From Perlucidibaca wandonensis (GTDB lineage: Bacteria; Pseudomonadota; Gammaproteobacteria; Pseudomonadales; Moraxellaceae): a DNA stretch of 64,000 bases. The notes under the pieces were generated by a model. It was not told where the DNA came from and did no database searches. It saw nothing but the letters and a program-made list of their open reading frames with translations. The position numbers were made by a program, and so were the translations under genes. The stretch spans positions 1,364,001 through 1,428,000 of the forward strand of contig NZ_JBHTIT010000001.1 in assembly GCF_042677145.1 (NCBI RefSeq), read 5' to 3'. This document shows positions 42,626-51,317 of the stretch, one piece after another (position 1 is the stretch's first letter; each line of letters starts with the position of its first letter).

Positions 42626-42662
42626 GAGTAATCCTCAGTAGTTGTAATTCTGTACCCGCCAT

Positions 42663-42691
42663 ACTTTACGGACTTGAAGCGCCGCAGTCAA
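42663..42691 (-). promoter_or_regulatory. Sigma70-like promoter of the gfc operon
   Basis: On the minus strand a -35 box TTGACT (42691-42686) is separated by 17 bases from a -10 box TAAAGT (42668-42663). The gfcA start lies 38 bases downstream. This is the best promoter match in the region and would drive gfcA and, past the terminator, the export genes. Confidence 0.65.
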
Positions 42692-42782
42692 CGCGCGTTT
42701 TCTGAGCAAATGTCGGGTTTAGGGCTTCAATTTGCGCATTAATCTTGCACTTAATAATGCTTGAGCCAGCCCATATTGCACG

Positions 42783-43400
42783 TTAGAGCTTCAAGCGCCT
42801 TTGCTTAAAAAACGCACTCAGCATGGTGGATGCCTCATTCTCTAACACGCCACCTTGCCACTCAAAACGATGATTAAAATAACCGCTCTGCTCCGCATCC
42901 ATCAGCGCCCGCGCACTTTTTAGCGCCCCCGCCTTCGGCTCACTCGCAGCAAACACCACCCGCCGCACCCGCGCATGCACCATCGCCCCCACGCACATCG
43001 TGCACGGCTCCAACGTCACATACAGCGTCGCGCCATCCAGCCGATAATTGCTCGTTTCACGCGCCGCCTGCCGAATCGCCTCAATCTCCGCATGCGCCGT
43101 AGGATCGTGGCTCTTGATCGGGCAATTATGCCCCCGCGCAATCACCCGCGCCGCCCACTCGGCTTCATCGCTGATTTGCGAGGCTTCGCTGATTGCTGTG
43201 GTCTCGGCGAACTCTGCCTCACTGACCTGAGCCTCTGCCTTAGAAGTCGCAAAAACTAGCACCGCCCCCACAGGCACCTCACCGAGCCCCGCCGCCTCTT
43301 CCGCCTGCGCTAACGCCATGCGCATGAAAAACTCGTCTTCACGCTGCTGACCTTTGGATTGCTGATCCTGACACTGCTGATTATGAGACTGCTGCGACAC
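42783..43400 (-). CDS. tadA: tRNA-specific adenosine deaminase
   Basis: TadA converts adenosine 34 to inosine in tRNA-Arg(ACG). The zinc and catalytic motifs are intact: HAEIEAIRQA (His and Glu) and PCTMCVGAM (two Cys). At 205 residues it is longer than usual (about 150-170). There is a glutamine-rich N-terminal extension (residues 1-20) and an insertion of about 30 acidic and Ala/Glu-rich residues (ATSKAEAQVSEAEFAETTAI and following) between EVPVGAVLVF and VIARGHNCPI, where other TadA proteins have a short turn. Confidence 0.93.
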   Translation of the reverse strand: MSQQSHNQQCQDQQSKGQQREDEFFMRMALAQAEEAAGLGEVPVGAVLVFATSKAEAQVSEAEFAETTAISEASQISDEAEWAARVIARGHNCPIKSHDPTAHAEIEAIRQAARETSNYRLDGATLYVTLEPCTMCVGAMVHARVRRVVFAASEPKAGALKSARALMDAEQSGYFNHRFEWQGGVLENEASTMLSAFFKQRRLKL

Positions 43401-43540
43401 TTCATCACCTTTTGTGCTTACGTCTGCTTAGCTTTGCTGCAACAACATAGCAGCGCAAACGAAGTCTAATGACTTTGTTGCCACGCCGCACAGCCAAAGG
43501 CACACTAGCCTTCTAAATGTTGCGCAATCGAGGTCTCAAA

Positions 43541-43714
43541 ATGGACGAGCCAAACAAATCTATTGCAGTAGAAGCATTACCAAAACAGCCTGATAGCACG
43601 AAGCGCCTCGGCTTTTTAATTGGTCACACTTCTGTTCCAGATGATTTTGACACCATGCATCAAAAGCCGATTGAAGAGCTATTTCAGCCCACTCAAAACC
43701 CACTCGCCACCTAA
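43541..43714 (+). CDS. Orphan type II antitoxin-like small protein
   Basis: ATG at 43541 follows GAGG by about eight bases and encodes 57 residues. The core RLGFLIGHTSVPDDFDTMHQ and the C-terminal KPIEELF match the short VapB/Phd-type antitoxins whose C-terminus reads GxLxVPDDFDTM...EELF. Such antitoxins normally overlap a downstream PIN-domain toxin gene. Here the next gene is a convergent XRE regulator two bases away, so no partner toxin is visible. It is probably a toxin-free remnant or solitary regulator. Confidence 0.65.
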   Translation: MDEPNKSIAVEALPKQPDSTKRLGFLIGHTSVPDDFDTMHQKPIEELFQPTQNPLAT

Positions 43715-43715
43715 T

Positions 43716-44024
43716 TTACCAATCCAACAACGGTCGCGATGACCGTGTATATGGCTTAACGATGGGCCTTGAGCGCCCAGAACGCATCCACTCCTCCAGA
43801 CATTTGCCGTAATCATCTTTATCCGGATCGGCAATACTCGCCATAATTTCTTGCTGCTTAAAAAACGTCAACACCGCCCACAAAACCGCCATCGACGTGC
43901 CCGCATGACCATGCTCCAGCGCCGAAATCGTATTCCGATTAAACCCCGTCACCAGCGCAACCTCCCAAATCGCCAGATTTCGCCGAATGCGCGCAATCCG
44001 AAGCCGCCGCCCTAACGCCTCCAT
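43716..44024 (-). CDS. XRE-family helix-turn-helix regulator
   Basis: This 102-residue protein has an N-terminal helix-turn-helix of the Cro/HipB type (MEALGRRLRIARIRRNLAIW, VALVTGFNRNTISALEHG) and a basic tail ending in PLLDW. HipB-like proteins are often paired with HipA kinases, but no such gene is nearby. ATG 44024 is preferred, with GGTGG upstream; an in-frame GTG at 44054 would add ten residues. It converges with the antitoxin-like gene, their stops one base apart. Confidence 0.8.
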   Translation of the reverse strand: MEALGRRLRIARIRRNLAIWEVALVTGFNRNTISALEHGHAGTSMAVLWAVLTFFKQQEIMASIADPDKDDYGKCLEEWMRSGRSRPIVKPYTRSSRPLLDW

Positions 44025-44238
44025 GGAGTAGTCATCCACCGCCGGATTTTCCACACTAAGATGGTTTGGTGATGGCTTCCGCTGTGGCGTTTTCTTCAGC
44101 GCTAACTGCTGCGTTCAGGATAATGCTGGCTTTTGCATGACTTGAGTTCGCTATGACAATGGGCTGCATAATCAAAGATAGACTCTCATTACCACTTTTG
44201 CTGAACACGGGTTGCCAGGATGATGCCTAAACCCGTCG

Positions 44239-44358
44239 CGGGGGATAGTGCTAAATAAAGTATTTTTCAAATGGCTAGTTTTATTAAGCGCTCCTCCCGC
44301 TGAATGCCTAATAAAACTAGCCATTTGAAAAAAGGAGAAAAACGGCATATCCCCCCCG
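44239..44358. repeat. Nested inverted repeat in a gene-free stretch
   Basis: Between 44055 and 44392 no supported gene is seen. Within it two perfect 24-base arms (44263-44286 and 44309-44332, core CAAATGGCTAGTTTTATTA) flank a 22-base spacer. Outside them a second pair, CGGGGGATA (44239-44247) and TATCCCCC (44348-44355), is also inverted. The whole 120-base unit could fold into one long hairpin. No T-run follows on either side as in a terminator. A miniature inverted-repeat element or REP-like sequence is possible. Confidence 0.75.
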
Positions 44359-44392
44359 GAGCCATCACGAACCCCGGCCCAAGCTATAGGCT

Positions 44393-45388
44393 TTAGTTTT
44401 TGCCAGACAACTTTGGAATGCCAACACGAATAGCCCGTGAAAACTCAATCTCGGCCGCTTCCGTCGCTCGATTAGCTACCGCACCAGCTTCGACACCAGC
44501 GTCAGCGCTGGCATCACCTTTTGCATCAGCAGCCGCTGCATCTGAAAGCGCAGCATTTACGCGGCGGCTAACATAACCCATGCGTTCAAGCGTGGCGAAG
44601 TCGTAGCGAGTATCAAGCCCGCCAAGGTCATAAACGTAATTGGGTAAATAACCCGAGGCGAGTAGACGATAATCCCAGGGCAGATCGCCGATGATGCGCT
44701 GCATCATGCCGAACACGATGGTGGTGCAGTTGGCGGTGAGCGTGTGGTAGAAGCGCGGAGTGGCGGCGAGCGTATTGGCCTCTTCTATATAGGCGAGAAA
44801 TAGCGCGCGTCGGTCGGCGGCGTTGAGCTGGGTGCGAAATAGAAATACTTTTTCGTCACGCACTTTGCTGCGTACGCCAATGATGTCGCGCTCGTCGGCG
44901 GCCACGACACTGAGCTCGAAGCGTTTGAGAAAGCCGCCAATTTCAGAGAATTCTTCGCCTTTTTCTTTGCGAATTTCCACCGAAAAGACCACGTGACGAC
45001 CATCATCGAAGCCGAATGACACGAGTGTGTGGGCAATGGCGGCAATGGTCCAATAGGACACGATGAGGTCAACTGAACTGAGTTGCGCGAGATCATAATG
45101 GCGGGTTTCCCAACGCTCATCGATGTCGGTTTCCGAGCGCCAAGTGAAGTTGCGCACATTGTGCAGCGTGACTAGTTCGGTGGCATCGCTAGCAACAGGC
45201 GCAGTAGAGCTTGTCTCGATAGTCGATCGTTTGCCTGAATGAGTCGCTAAGCTCAGCGAACCAGTGGTCATGCGCGCAACATCTGGCGCCCAATCGCGGT
45301 CATTTGATGGCGTGATGCTGCGCCACCACAGCGCTGCCGCCACGAGGATAATTGCTATTAACGAACAAGAGATAATGAGTGCGCGCAC
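44393..45388 (-). CDS. DUF4105 (Lnb N-terminal-like) membrane-anchored protein
   Basis: The 331-residue protein has an N-terminal membrane helix (IISCSLIAIILVAAALWW, no lipobox) and a periplasmic domain with the DUF4105 features: NFTWRSETDIDERWETRHYDL, HTLVSFGFDDGRHVVFSVEIRKEKGEEFSEIGGF, and FYHTLTANCTTIVFGMMQ with a conserved cysteine. The C-terminal 40 residues are alanine- and aspartate-rich and not conserved. DUF4105 resembles papain-like amidase folds and is related to the N-terminal domain of lacto-N-biosidase chaperones, but the bacterial role is unknown. It lies downstream of guaA on the same strand. Confidence 0.8.
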   Translation of the reverse strand: MRALIISCSLIAIILVAAALWWRSITPSNDRDWAPDVARMTTGSLSLATHSGKRSTIETSSTAPVASDATELVTLHNVRNFTWRSETDIDERWETRHYDLAQLSSVDLIVSYWTIAAIAHTLVSFGFDDGRHVVFSVEIRKEKGEEFSEIGGFLKRFELSVVAADERDIIGVRSKVRDEKVFLFRTQLNAADRRALFLAYIEEANTLAATPRFYHTLTANCTTIVFGMMQRIIGDLPWDYRLLASGYLPNYVYDLGGLDTRYDFATLERMGYVSRRVNAALSDAAAADAKGDASADAGVEAGAVANRATEAAEIEFSRAIRVGIPKLSGKN

Positions 45389-45457
45389 GTTGATGACCCT
45401 GATGAGTTCGTCAAAAAGCCGAGAGAATCAAACCAACCTTAACGCAAAAAACTCAAA

Positions 45458-47098
45458 CTATTCCCATTCAATAGTCGCCGGCGGCTTGCTCGACACATCA
45501 TAGGCCACACGGGAAATGCCGCTAATCTCATTGATGATGCGATTCGACACCTTCTCTAGCAGATCGTATGGCAGATGTGCCCAGCGTGCGGTCATAAAGT
45601 CGATGGTTTCAACAGCGCGCAAGGAAACAACCCAGGCGTAGCGGCGGGCATCGCCAACAACGCCGACAGATTTCACCGGCAAGAACACCACGAATGCTTG
45701 CGAAGTTTTCGTGTACCAGCCGAAGCGGCGCAGCTCCTCAATGAAGATGGCATCGGCTTCGCGCAGCAGGTCGGCATATTCTTTTTTCACTTCGCCGAGG
45801 ATGCGCACGCCCAAGCCGGGGCCGGGGAATGGGTGGCGATAGACCATGTCTTCGGGCAGACCGAGGGCGACGCCGAGTTTGCGCACTTCATCTTTGAATA
45901 ATTCGCGCAGCGGCTCCACCAGCTGCATGGCCATATGCTCAGGCAAACCGCCCACGTTGTGGTGGGATTTGATCACATGCGCTTTGCCGGTTTTGCTCGC
46001 GGCCGACTCGATCACGTCGGGATAAATCGTGCCTTGCGCCAGCCACTTCACTGGATGCTCTGGAGAGGTCGCCAGTTTGGTGGCTTCGCAATCGAAAATA
46101 TCGATGAAGGTTTTGCCAATGACTTTGCGCTTAGCTTCGGGGTCAGAAACTCCGGCGAGGCCATTCAAAAATTCATCTTCGGCATCGACGCGAATGACTT
46201 TAATGCCCATGTTTTGCGCAAACATGGCCATGACTTGATCGCCTTCGTTTTTGCGCAATAAGCCGTTATCAACAAAGACACAGGTAAGCTGGTCGCCGAT
46301 GGCTTTGTGCAGCAGCGCCGCGACTACAGATGAGTCGACGCCACCGGACAAGCCGAGTAAAACTTGGTCGTTGCCGACTTGAGCTTGTACGCGGGCAATC
46401 GCGTCTTCGGCGATATTTTCCGGCGTCCATAGCGATTGGGTTTGGCAAATATCATGGACAAAACGCTGCAGCAGCGCACCGCCCTGTGCCGTGTGCGTGA
46501 CTTCAGGGTGAAATTGCAGGCCGTAAAAGTCGCGCGCTTCATCGGCCATGGCGGCGATGGGGCAGCTAGGCGTGGCAGCGGTAATGCGGAAGCCTGGAGC
46601 CAACTCGACCACTTTGTCGCCGTGCGACATCCAGACATCCAGTACTGAGTTGCCTGAGGCATCTACACGGTCGGCAAGCTTTCCAAATAAGGCATCACGG
46701 CTGGTGTCGGCGCTGTTATTGGCGGCTTGTGCGGCGTCTGGCACTACAGTGACTTCGGCGTAACCAAACTCATGCACCGGCGAGCTTTGCACTTCGCCGC
46801 CGAGTTGCTGCGCCATGGTTTGCATGCCGTAGCAAATACCTAATACCGGCACACCTAACGTAAAGACTAATTCAGGCGCACGTGGCGAACCTTCGACCGT
46901 GACCGTTTCCGGGCCGCCACTCAAGATGATGCCCTTCGGGTTGAATTCGCGAATTTCGTCGTCGCTCATATCGAACGCGCGCATCTCGCAATAGACACCA
47001 AGCTCGCGCACGCGGCGGGCAATGAGCTGGCTATATTGCGAGCCGAAATCGAGAATCAGCAGGCGGTGGGCGTGAATATCTTGAGTCATAGTTTTCAT
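45458..47098 (-). CDS. guaA: GMP synthase (glutamine-hydrolysing)
   Basis: GuaA aminates XMP to GMP. The class I glutaminase half has LDFGSQYSQLIARRVRELGVY, LSGGPETVT, the nucleophile ICYGMQTMAQ and LQFHPEVTHT; the ATP-pyrophosphatase half has LLGLSGGVDSSVVAALLHKAIG, and the dimerisation domain ends TIEWE. At 546 residues it is about 20 longer than usual because of a small insertion near residue 125 (QAANNSADTSRD). ATG at 47098 overlaps the guaB stop as ATGA; another ATG three codons later is possible. Confidence 0.97.
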   Translation of the reverse strand: MKTMTQDIHAHRLLILDFGSQYSQLIARRVRELGVYCEMRAFDMSDDEIREFNPKGIILSGGPETVTVEGSPRAPELVFTLGVPVLGICYGMQTMAQQLGGEVQSSPVHEFGYAEVTVVPDAAQAANNSADTSRDALFGKLADRVDASGNSVLDVWMSHGDKVVELAPGFRITAATPSCPIAAMADEARDFYGLQFHPEVTHTAQGGALLQRFVHDICQTQSLWTPENIAEDAIARVQAQVGNDQVLLGLSGGVDSSVVAALLHKAIGDQLTCVFVDNGLLRKNEGDQVMAMFAQNMGIKVIRVDAEDEFLNGLAGVSDPEAKRKVIGKTFIDIFDCEATKLATSPEHPVKWLAQGTIYPDVIESAASKTGKAHVIKSHHNVGGLPEHMAMQLVEPLRELFKDEVRKLGVALGLPEDMVYRHPFPGPGLGVRILGEVKKEYADLLREADAIFIEELRRFGWYTKTSQAFVVFLPVKSVGVVGDARRYAWVVSLRAVETIDFMTARWAHLPYDLLEKVSNRIINEISGISRVAYDVSSKPPATIEWE

Positions 47099-48561
47099 AA
47101 ACGGTAATTCGGCGCTTCTTTGGTGATGGTGACGTCGTGCACATGCGATTCTTTCATGCCGGCGGCCGAAATCTTGATGAACTTTGGCTTGGTGCGCGCA
47201 GTGGCGATGTCGGCTGAGCCGGTATAGCCCATCGACGAGCGCAAGCCGCCCATCATTTGATGAATAATGCCGCTCATTGGGCCTTTATAAGCAACGCGAC
47301 CTTCGATGCCTTCGGGTACCAATTTTTCTACGCCAGCAGAAGCATCTTGGAAGTAGCGATCGGCTGAGCCGCCGCCAGTTTGCGCCATGGCGCCGAGCGA
47401 ACCCATGCCACGGTAAGCTTTGTAATAGCGGCCTTGGAATAACTCGACTTCGCCTGGCGCCTCTTCAGTGCCAGCCAGCAGTGAACCAACCATGATGCTG
47501 CTAGCGCCGGCGGCGATAGCTTTAGCGATGTCGCCAGAGTAGCGAATACCACCATCGGCAATCAGAGGGATTTCGTCATTAAGCGCGCGGGCGACGGAAT
47601 CGATAGCCGAAATTTGCGGCACGCCGATGCCGGCGACGATGCGCGTGGTGCAAATCGAGCCGGGGCCGATACCCACTTTCACGGCATCTGCACCAGCCTC
47701 TAGCAAGGCTTTCGCCGCTTCGCCAGTGGCGATATTGCCGCCGATAACTTGCATATTTGGATACTTTTGCTTGATCCAGCGCACGCGCTCGATCACGCCG
47801 GCACTATGGCCATGGGCGGTGTCGACCACGATGACATCAACGCCAGCTTCGATCAGTGCTTCCACGCGAGCTGGTGTTTCGGCACCGGTGCCCACTGCTG
47901 CGCCAACGAGCAAGCGACCTTGATCGTCTTTACTGGCGCTAGGGAAGCGTTCAGATTTTTGGAAATCGTTGACGGTGATTAGGCCTTTGAGATGGAAGTC
48001 GTCGTCGATCACCAGCACTTTTTCGATGCGGTGCTCATGCAGCAACTCTTTAATGCGCTCATGCGACTCGCCTTCACGCACTGTCACCAGTTTTGCTTGC
48101 GGCGTCATGATGGCGGAGACTGGCAAGTCCATGCGCGTTTCGAAACGTAAATCGCGGCTAGTGACAATGCCCACAACTTCGTCGCCCTGCATGACCGGTA
48201 CGCCGGAAATGCGATGCGCCTTGGTGATTTCGATGAGTTCACCGACCGTGGTTTTAGGGCTCACGGTAACTGGGTCTTGCACTACACCGGCTTCAAACTT
48301 CTTCACACGGCGCACTTCAGCGGCCTGCGCGGCGATATCCATGTTTTTGTGCAAAATGCCGATGCCACCTTCTTGCGCCATGGCAATTGCCATGCGTGCT
48401 TCGGTAACAGTGTCCATGGCAGCAGACACTAAGGGCATACTCAAGAATATTTTGCGAGTCAGGCGCGTCTTTAAACACACGTCTTTGGGCAATACGGTGG
48501 AGTAATCGGGCAGCAGCAACACATCATCAAATGTGAGCGCATCTAGGGCGATTTCGAGCAT
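47095..48561 (-). CDS. guaB: Inosine-5'-monophosphate dehydrogenase
   Basis: GuaB oxidises IMP to XMP with NAD, the rate-limiting step of GMP synthesis. The catalytic barrel is split by two CBS domains (ITKAHRISGVPVMQGDEVVG; LLHEHRIEKVLVIDDD), and the active-site loop GIGPGSICTTRI with its cysteine is present, as is YRGMGSLGAM. The start at 48561 (MLEIALDALTFDDV) matches other GuaB proteins and follows AAGGAG; ten further upstream codons are not family-like. It forms an operon with guaA. Confidence 0.97.
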   Translation of the reverse strand: MLEIALDALTFDDVLLLPDYSTVLPKDVCLKTRLTRKIFLSMPLVSAAMDTVTEARMAIAMAQEGGIGILHKNMDIAAQAAEVRRVKKFEAGVVQDPVTVSPKTTVGELIEITKAHRISGVPVMQGDEVVGIVTSRDLRFETRMDLPVSAIMTPQAKLVTVREGESHERIKELLHEHRIEKVLVIDDDFHLKGLITVNDFQKSERFPSASKDDQGRLLVGAAVGTGAETPARVEALIEAGVDVIVVDTAHGHSAGVIERVRWIKQKYPNMQVIGGNIATGEAAKALLEAGADAVKVGIGPGSICTTRIVAGIGVPQISAIDSVARALNDEIPLIADGGIRYSGDIAKAIAAGASSIMVGSLLAGTEEAPGEVELFQGRYYKAYRGMGSLGAMAQTGGGSADRYFQDASAGVEKLVPEGIEGRVAYKGPMSGIIHQMMGGLRSSMGYTGSADIATARTKPKFIKISAAGMKESHVHDVTITKEAPNYRL

Positions 48562-48617
48562 AGAGCTACTCCTTGGCGTGCCTGAGAACACAGGCCAGCG
48601 GATAAAGATAGCCGCAC

Positions 48618-48646
48618 ATTCTAGGCCTTTTTACGCTTTCCGTCAG
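48618..48646 (-). promoter_or_regulatory. Sigma70-like promoter of guaBA
   Basis: On the minus strand CTGACG (48646-48641) and TAGAAT (48623-48618) are spaced by 17 bases. The TAGAAT is followed by GTGCGGC and lies about 57 bases before the guaB start. This is a good match for a housekeeping promoter in the guaB-xseA divergent spacer. Confidence 0.6.
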
Positions 48647-48759
48647 TAGAAATCTTTAGCGATGATGATATGCGCGCGGGGTGATGGCCCTGAGTCGGAC
48701 CTACGAGGCATGGATGCCACCCCGCGCAACTATCTGTGGCCTGTGGCAAAATCACAGAC

Positions 48760-50124
48760 ATGAATACACCAACCGTACTTTCGATCAGCCAACTCAATGG
48801 CAGCGTACGCGAACTCCTCGAGTTCAACTACGGCCGCGTTTGGCTGCGTGGCGAAATCTCCAATATGTCGGCGCCCAGCTCTGGCCATTTATATTTCACG
48901 CTAAAAGATGAGCACGCCCAAGTGCGCGCGGCGATGTTTCGTGGTGCACGTACGGCGGCAAAACTACAAACACCACCAAGCAACGGCCAACAAGTATTAG
49001 TGCGAGCCAAGGTCAGCCTGTATGCGCCGCGCGGTGACTATCAGCTCATTGTTGAGCACCTCGAAGATGCTGGTCGTGGTGCGCTGCAACAAGCCTTCGA
49101 GATGCTCAAGTCGCGCCTTGCTGCCGAAGGTCTATTTTCGCCCGAGCGCAAACGCGCCCTGCCCGCACACCCACGTGGCGTCGCGGTGCTTACCTCTCCT
49201 AGCGGCGCGGCCGTGCGCGATATTGTGCAGGTACTCAAACGCCGCGCACCAGGCCTAGCCGTGAGCATTTTGCCGGTGCCGGTACAAGGCACGGAAGCGC
49301 CAGCGGCTATCGTCACTGCCCTCACCCAACTGCAAGAATGGCTGGCCTCGCCACCTGAGAATCTACCGCCCATCGATGTGCTCATCGTGGCGCGTGGCGG
49401 TGGCTCACTCGAAGATCTTTGGGCTTTTAACGATGAAGCCGTGGTGCGAGCGCTCGCCGACATGCCCATCCCCGTGGTTAGCGGTGTTGGGCACGAAATC
49501 GATTTCACCATTGCCGATTTTGTTGTCGATGTGCGAGCGCCAACACCATCGGCAGCGGCTGAGTTAGTCAGTCAAGATCAGATGCAACTCGGCAGTGATA
49601 TCACACAGTTGGCTCGCCGTAGTCATGCCGCCATGAGCCGCTTATTGCAGCTACAGCGCCAACGCCTACAGGCTGTGCGAGTGCGTTTGCGCAGCCCCGA
49701 GCGCTTGCTGCAAGACCAACGTCAACGCCTCGATACATTGGAACTGCGTCTGCAACGCCAGCTGCGTTTTATGCTTTCGCAACAGCGCCAGCAATTGCAG
49801 CGCATTGATGCTCGTCTGCATGCACAACATCCTGCGCGGCGCTTAGATGCTTACCGCGCCGCCATCGCGCAATGGCAGCAGCGTTTGCAAAACGCCACGC
49901 AGCGCCATTTGCAGCAACGCAGACAATGGCTACAACACCTCAGTCAGCGCGCACATTCGGTGAGCCCGCTGGCTGTACTCGGCCGTGGCTACGCATTAGT
50001 GAGCGATGATCAAGGTCAATTACTACGTTCGGTCAACGCGACAGCCGTCGATAGCGTCATTACCGCACGACTACACGATGGAGAAGTCAGCGCCCGAGTG
50101 CTGACTGTTAAGGAATCACCATGA
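48760..50124 (+). CDS. xseA: Exodeoxyribonuclease VII large subunit
   Basis: XseA is the large subunit of exonuclease VII, which degrades single-stranded DNA with XseB. The 454-residue protein has an N-terminal OB domain (GRVWLRGEISNMSAPSSGHLYFTLKD), the catalytic region (LTSPSGAAVRDIVQVLKRRAP, ARGGGSLEDLWAFNDEAVVRAL, GVGHEIDFTIADFVVD, APTPSAAAELVSQD) and a long glutamine/arginine-rich coiled coil (about 270-400). The start MNTPTVLSISQLN fits the family better than an ATG eight codons earlier. Divergent from guaB, as in many gammaproteobacteria. Confidence 0.96.
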   Translation: MNTPTVLSISQLNGSVRELLEFNYGRVWLRGEISNMSAPSSGHLYFTLKDEHAQVRAAMFRGARTAAKLQTPPSNGQQVLVRAKVSLYAPRGDYQLIVEHLEDAGRGALQQAFEMLKSRLAAEGLFSPERKRALPAHPRGVAVLTSPSGAAVRDIVQVLKRRAPGLAVSILPVPVQGTEAPAAIVTALTQLQEWLASPPENLPPIDVLIVARGGGSLEDLWAFNDEAVVRALADMPIPVVSGVGHEIDFTIADFVVDVRAPTPSAAAELVSQDQMQLGSDITQLARRSHAAMSRLLQLQRQRLQAVRVRLRSPERLLQDQRQRLDTLELRLQRQLRFMLSQQRQQLQRIDARLHAQHPARRLDAYRAAIAQWQQRLQNATQRHLQQRRQWLQHLSQRAHSVSPLAVLGRGYALVSDDQGQLLRSVNATAVDSVITARLHDGEVSARVLTVKESP

Positions 50125-51248
50125 TGTTTTTTGCTTCACACACTGCCCGCCCCACACCCGCCAATGCGGAAATTGAACGCTTTAGCGATGTTCACGATCG
50201 CGAAGATCATCCTCGCGATGGCAAGCTTCATGCCCTGCGTTGGGCTTGTGGCGTACTCATTGGCTTGAGCGTATTTGTCGATTTTGTGCCATCTGCTTGG
50301 GCAGAAGAATCGCCAGCTGCTGCCGCAGCCAGCGCATCTAAACTTACTACCGCTACTCCAGCTAGCACCGTGAGCAATAAGACCGCTACCTCAGCTAATG
50401 CAGAATCCGATGCGGCGAACGCCGCCGCACCGTCGACTATTGAAAAGAACCCCGTCGCCAAACTGCCTCGCGTTGCTGCCATAAACGGCGGCCTCGTCGT
50501 ACTCGACCTGAGCACGCTCACCACACCCGCTAGCGAAGGCCCGCTTTATTATCAAGGCAATCCAGTCTGGGTCGGCCGTTTAACTACCAATGGCCCACGC
50601 GTTGCCGTTATTGGTGCAGGCCTAGAAGCAACCGGCGTGCAAGCATTGACCGGCACACCCACTGGCGAAGCATTAATGAGTTTCACCGTGACTGCCGGTG
50701 ACTATCCCGAACAGCGCCTGACAATTAAAGAAACTAAATACGTCCATCCAGACCCTGACCAACTCGCACGCTTTAGCCGTGAAGCCGCCGAGCAAAAAGC
50801 CGCCTATCGCGTGTTTACCACCTCAGTTCATGCCGATGCCCAATGGCCAAAGTTTCAATGGCCGATTACTGGTCGCTTAAGTAGCCCATTCGGCTTCAAG
50901 CGCTTCTTTAACGATGAACCACGCAACCCACATATGGGCATAGACATTGCCGCACCTAAAGGCGCAATTGCTCGCAGCCCAGCTGATGGTACGGTGGCAC
51001 TTGTCGGCGATTACTTTTTCAATGGCCGCACCGCGATTATTGATCACGGCCAAGGCGTGTTCTCCATGCTCTGCCATTTCGACAAAGTCTTGGTGCAGGC
51101 TGGCCAAAAATTAAAAGCTGGCGACCCCGTAGGTAAAGTTGGCGCCACTGGCCGAGCTACTGGCCCGCATTTGCACTGGACCGTCAGCCTCAATGATCAG
51201 CGCATCGATCCCCGCCTACTGCTAGCCGAAGACAGCCCAGCGAAATAA
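50121..51248 (+). CDS. M23 (LytM) family peptidase
   Basis: This is a predicted cell-wall endopeptidase or regulator of 375 residues. An N-terminal hydrophobic segment (WACGVLIGLSVFVDFVPSAWA, about 42-62) acts as signal or anchor, followed by an Ala/Thr/Ser-rich linker, a beta-rich middle domain, and the LytM domain with zinc motifs HMGIDIA (HxxxD) and HLHW. The start overlaps the xseA stop by four bases, so the two are translationally coupled. Complete zinc ligands suggest activity rather than an EnvC/NlpD-type inactive regulator. Confidence 0.9.
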   Translation: MMFFASHTARPTPANAEIERFSDVHDREDHPRDGKLHALRWACGVLIGLSVFVDFVPSAWAEESPAAAAASASKLTTATPASTVSNKTATSANAESDAANAAAPSTIEKNPVAKLPRVAAINGGLVVLDLSTLTTPASEGPLYYQGNPVWVGRLTTNGPRVAVIGAGLEATGVQALTGTPTGEALMSFTVTAGDYPEQRLTIKETKYVHPDPDQLARFSREAAEQKAAYRVFTTSVHADAQWPKFQWPITGRLSSPFGFKRFFNDEPRNPHMGIDIAAPKGAIARSPADGTVALVGDYFFNGRTAIIDHGQGVFSMLCHFDKVLVQAGQKLKAGDPVGKVGATGRATGPHLHWTVSLNDQRIDPRLLLAEDSPAK

Positions 51249-51270
51249 CCTTTCACGACACGCAGAAACA

Positions 51271-51298
51271 AAAATGGCCACATTACGTGGCCATTTTT
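51271..51298. terminator. Bidirectional terminator between M23 gene and der
   Basis: AAAATGGCCAC (51271-51281) pairs perfectly with GTGGCCATTTT (51287-51297) around a five-base loop, with A- and T-runs at the ends on both strands. It lies between the convergent M23 peptidase and der genes and should stop transcription from both sides. Confidence 0.9.
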
Positions 51299-51317
51299 AT
51301 ATGCATCAAACGATAGA

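Noticed and set aside
42323..42641. Overlapping open frames on both strands around gfcA
   Set aside because: The gfcA coding sequence is a low-complexity Ala/Gly/Val repeat, so several frames lack stops. Only the minus-strand 73-codon frame has a signal peptide, a ribosome-binding site and a promoter.
44056..44169. A 37-codon minus-strand frame starting MQPIVIANSSHAKAS in the gap upstream of the XRE gene
   Set aside because: No ribosome-binding site, no recognised family and a very short length; not supported as a gene.
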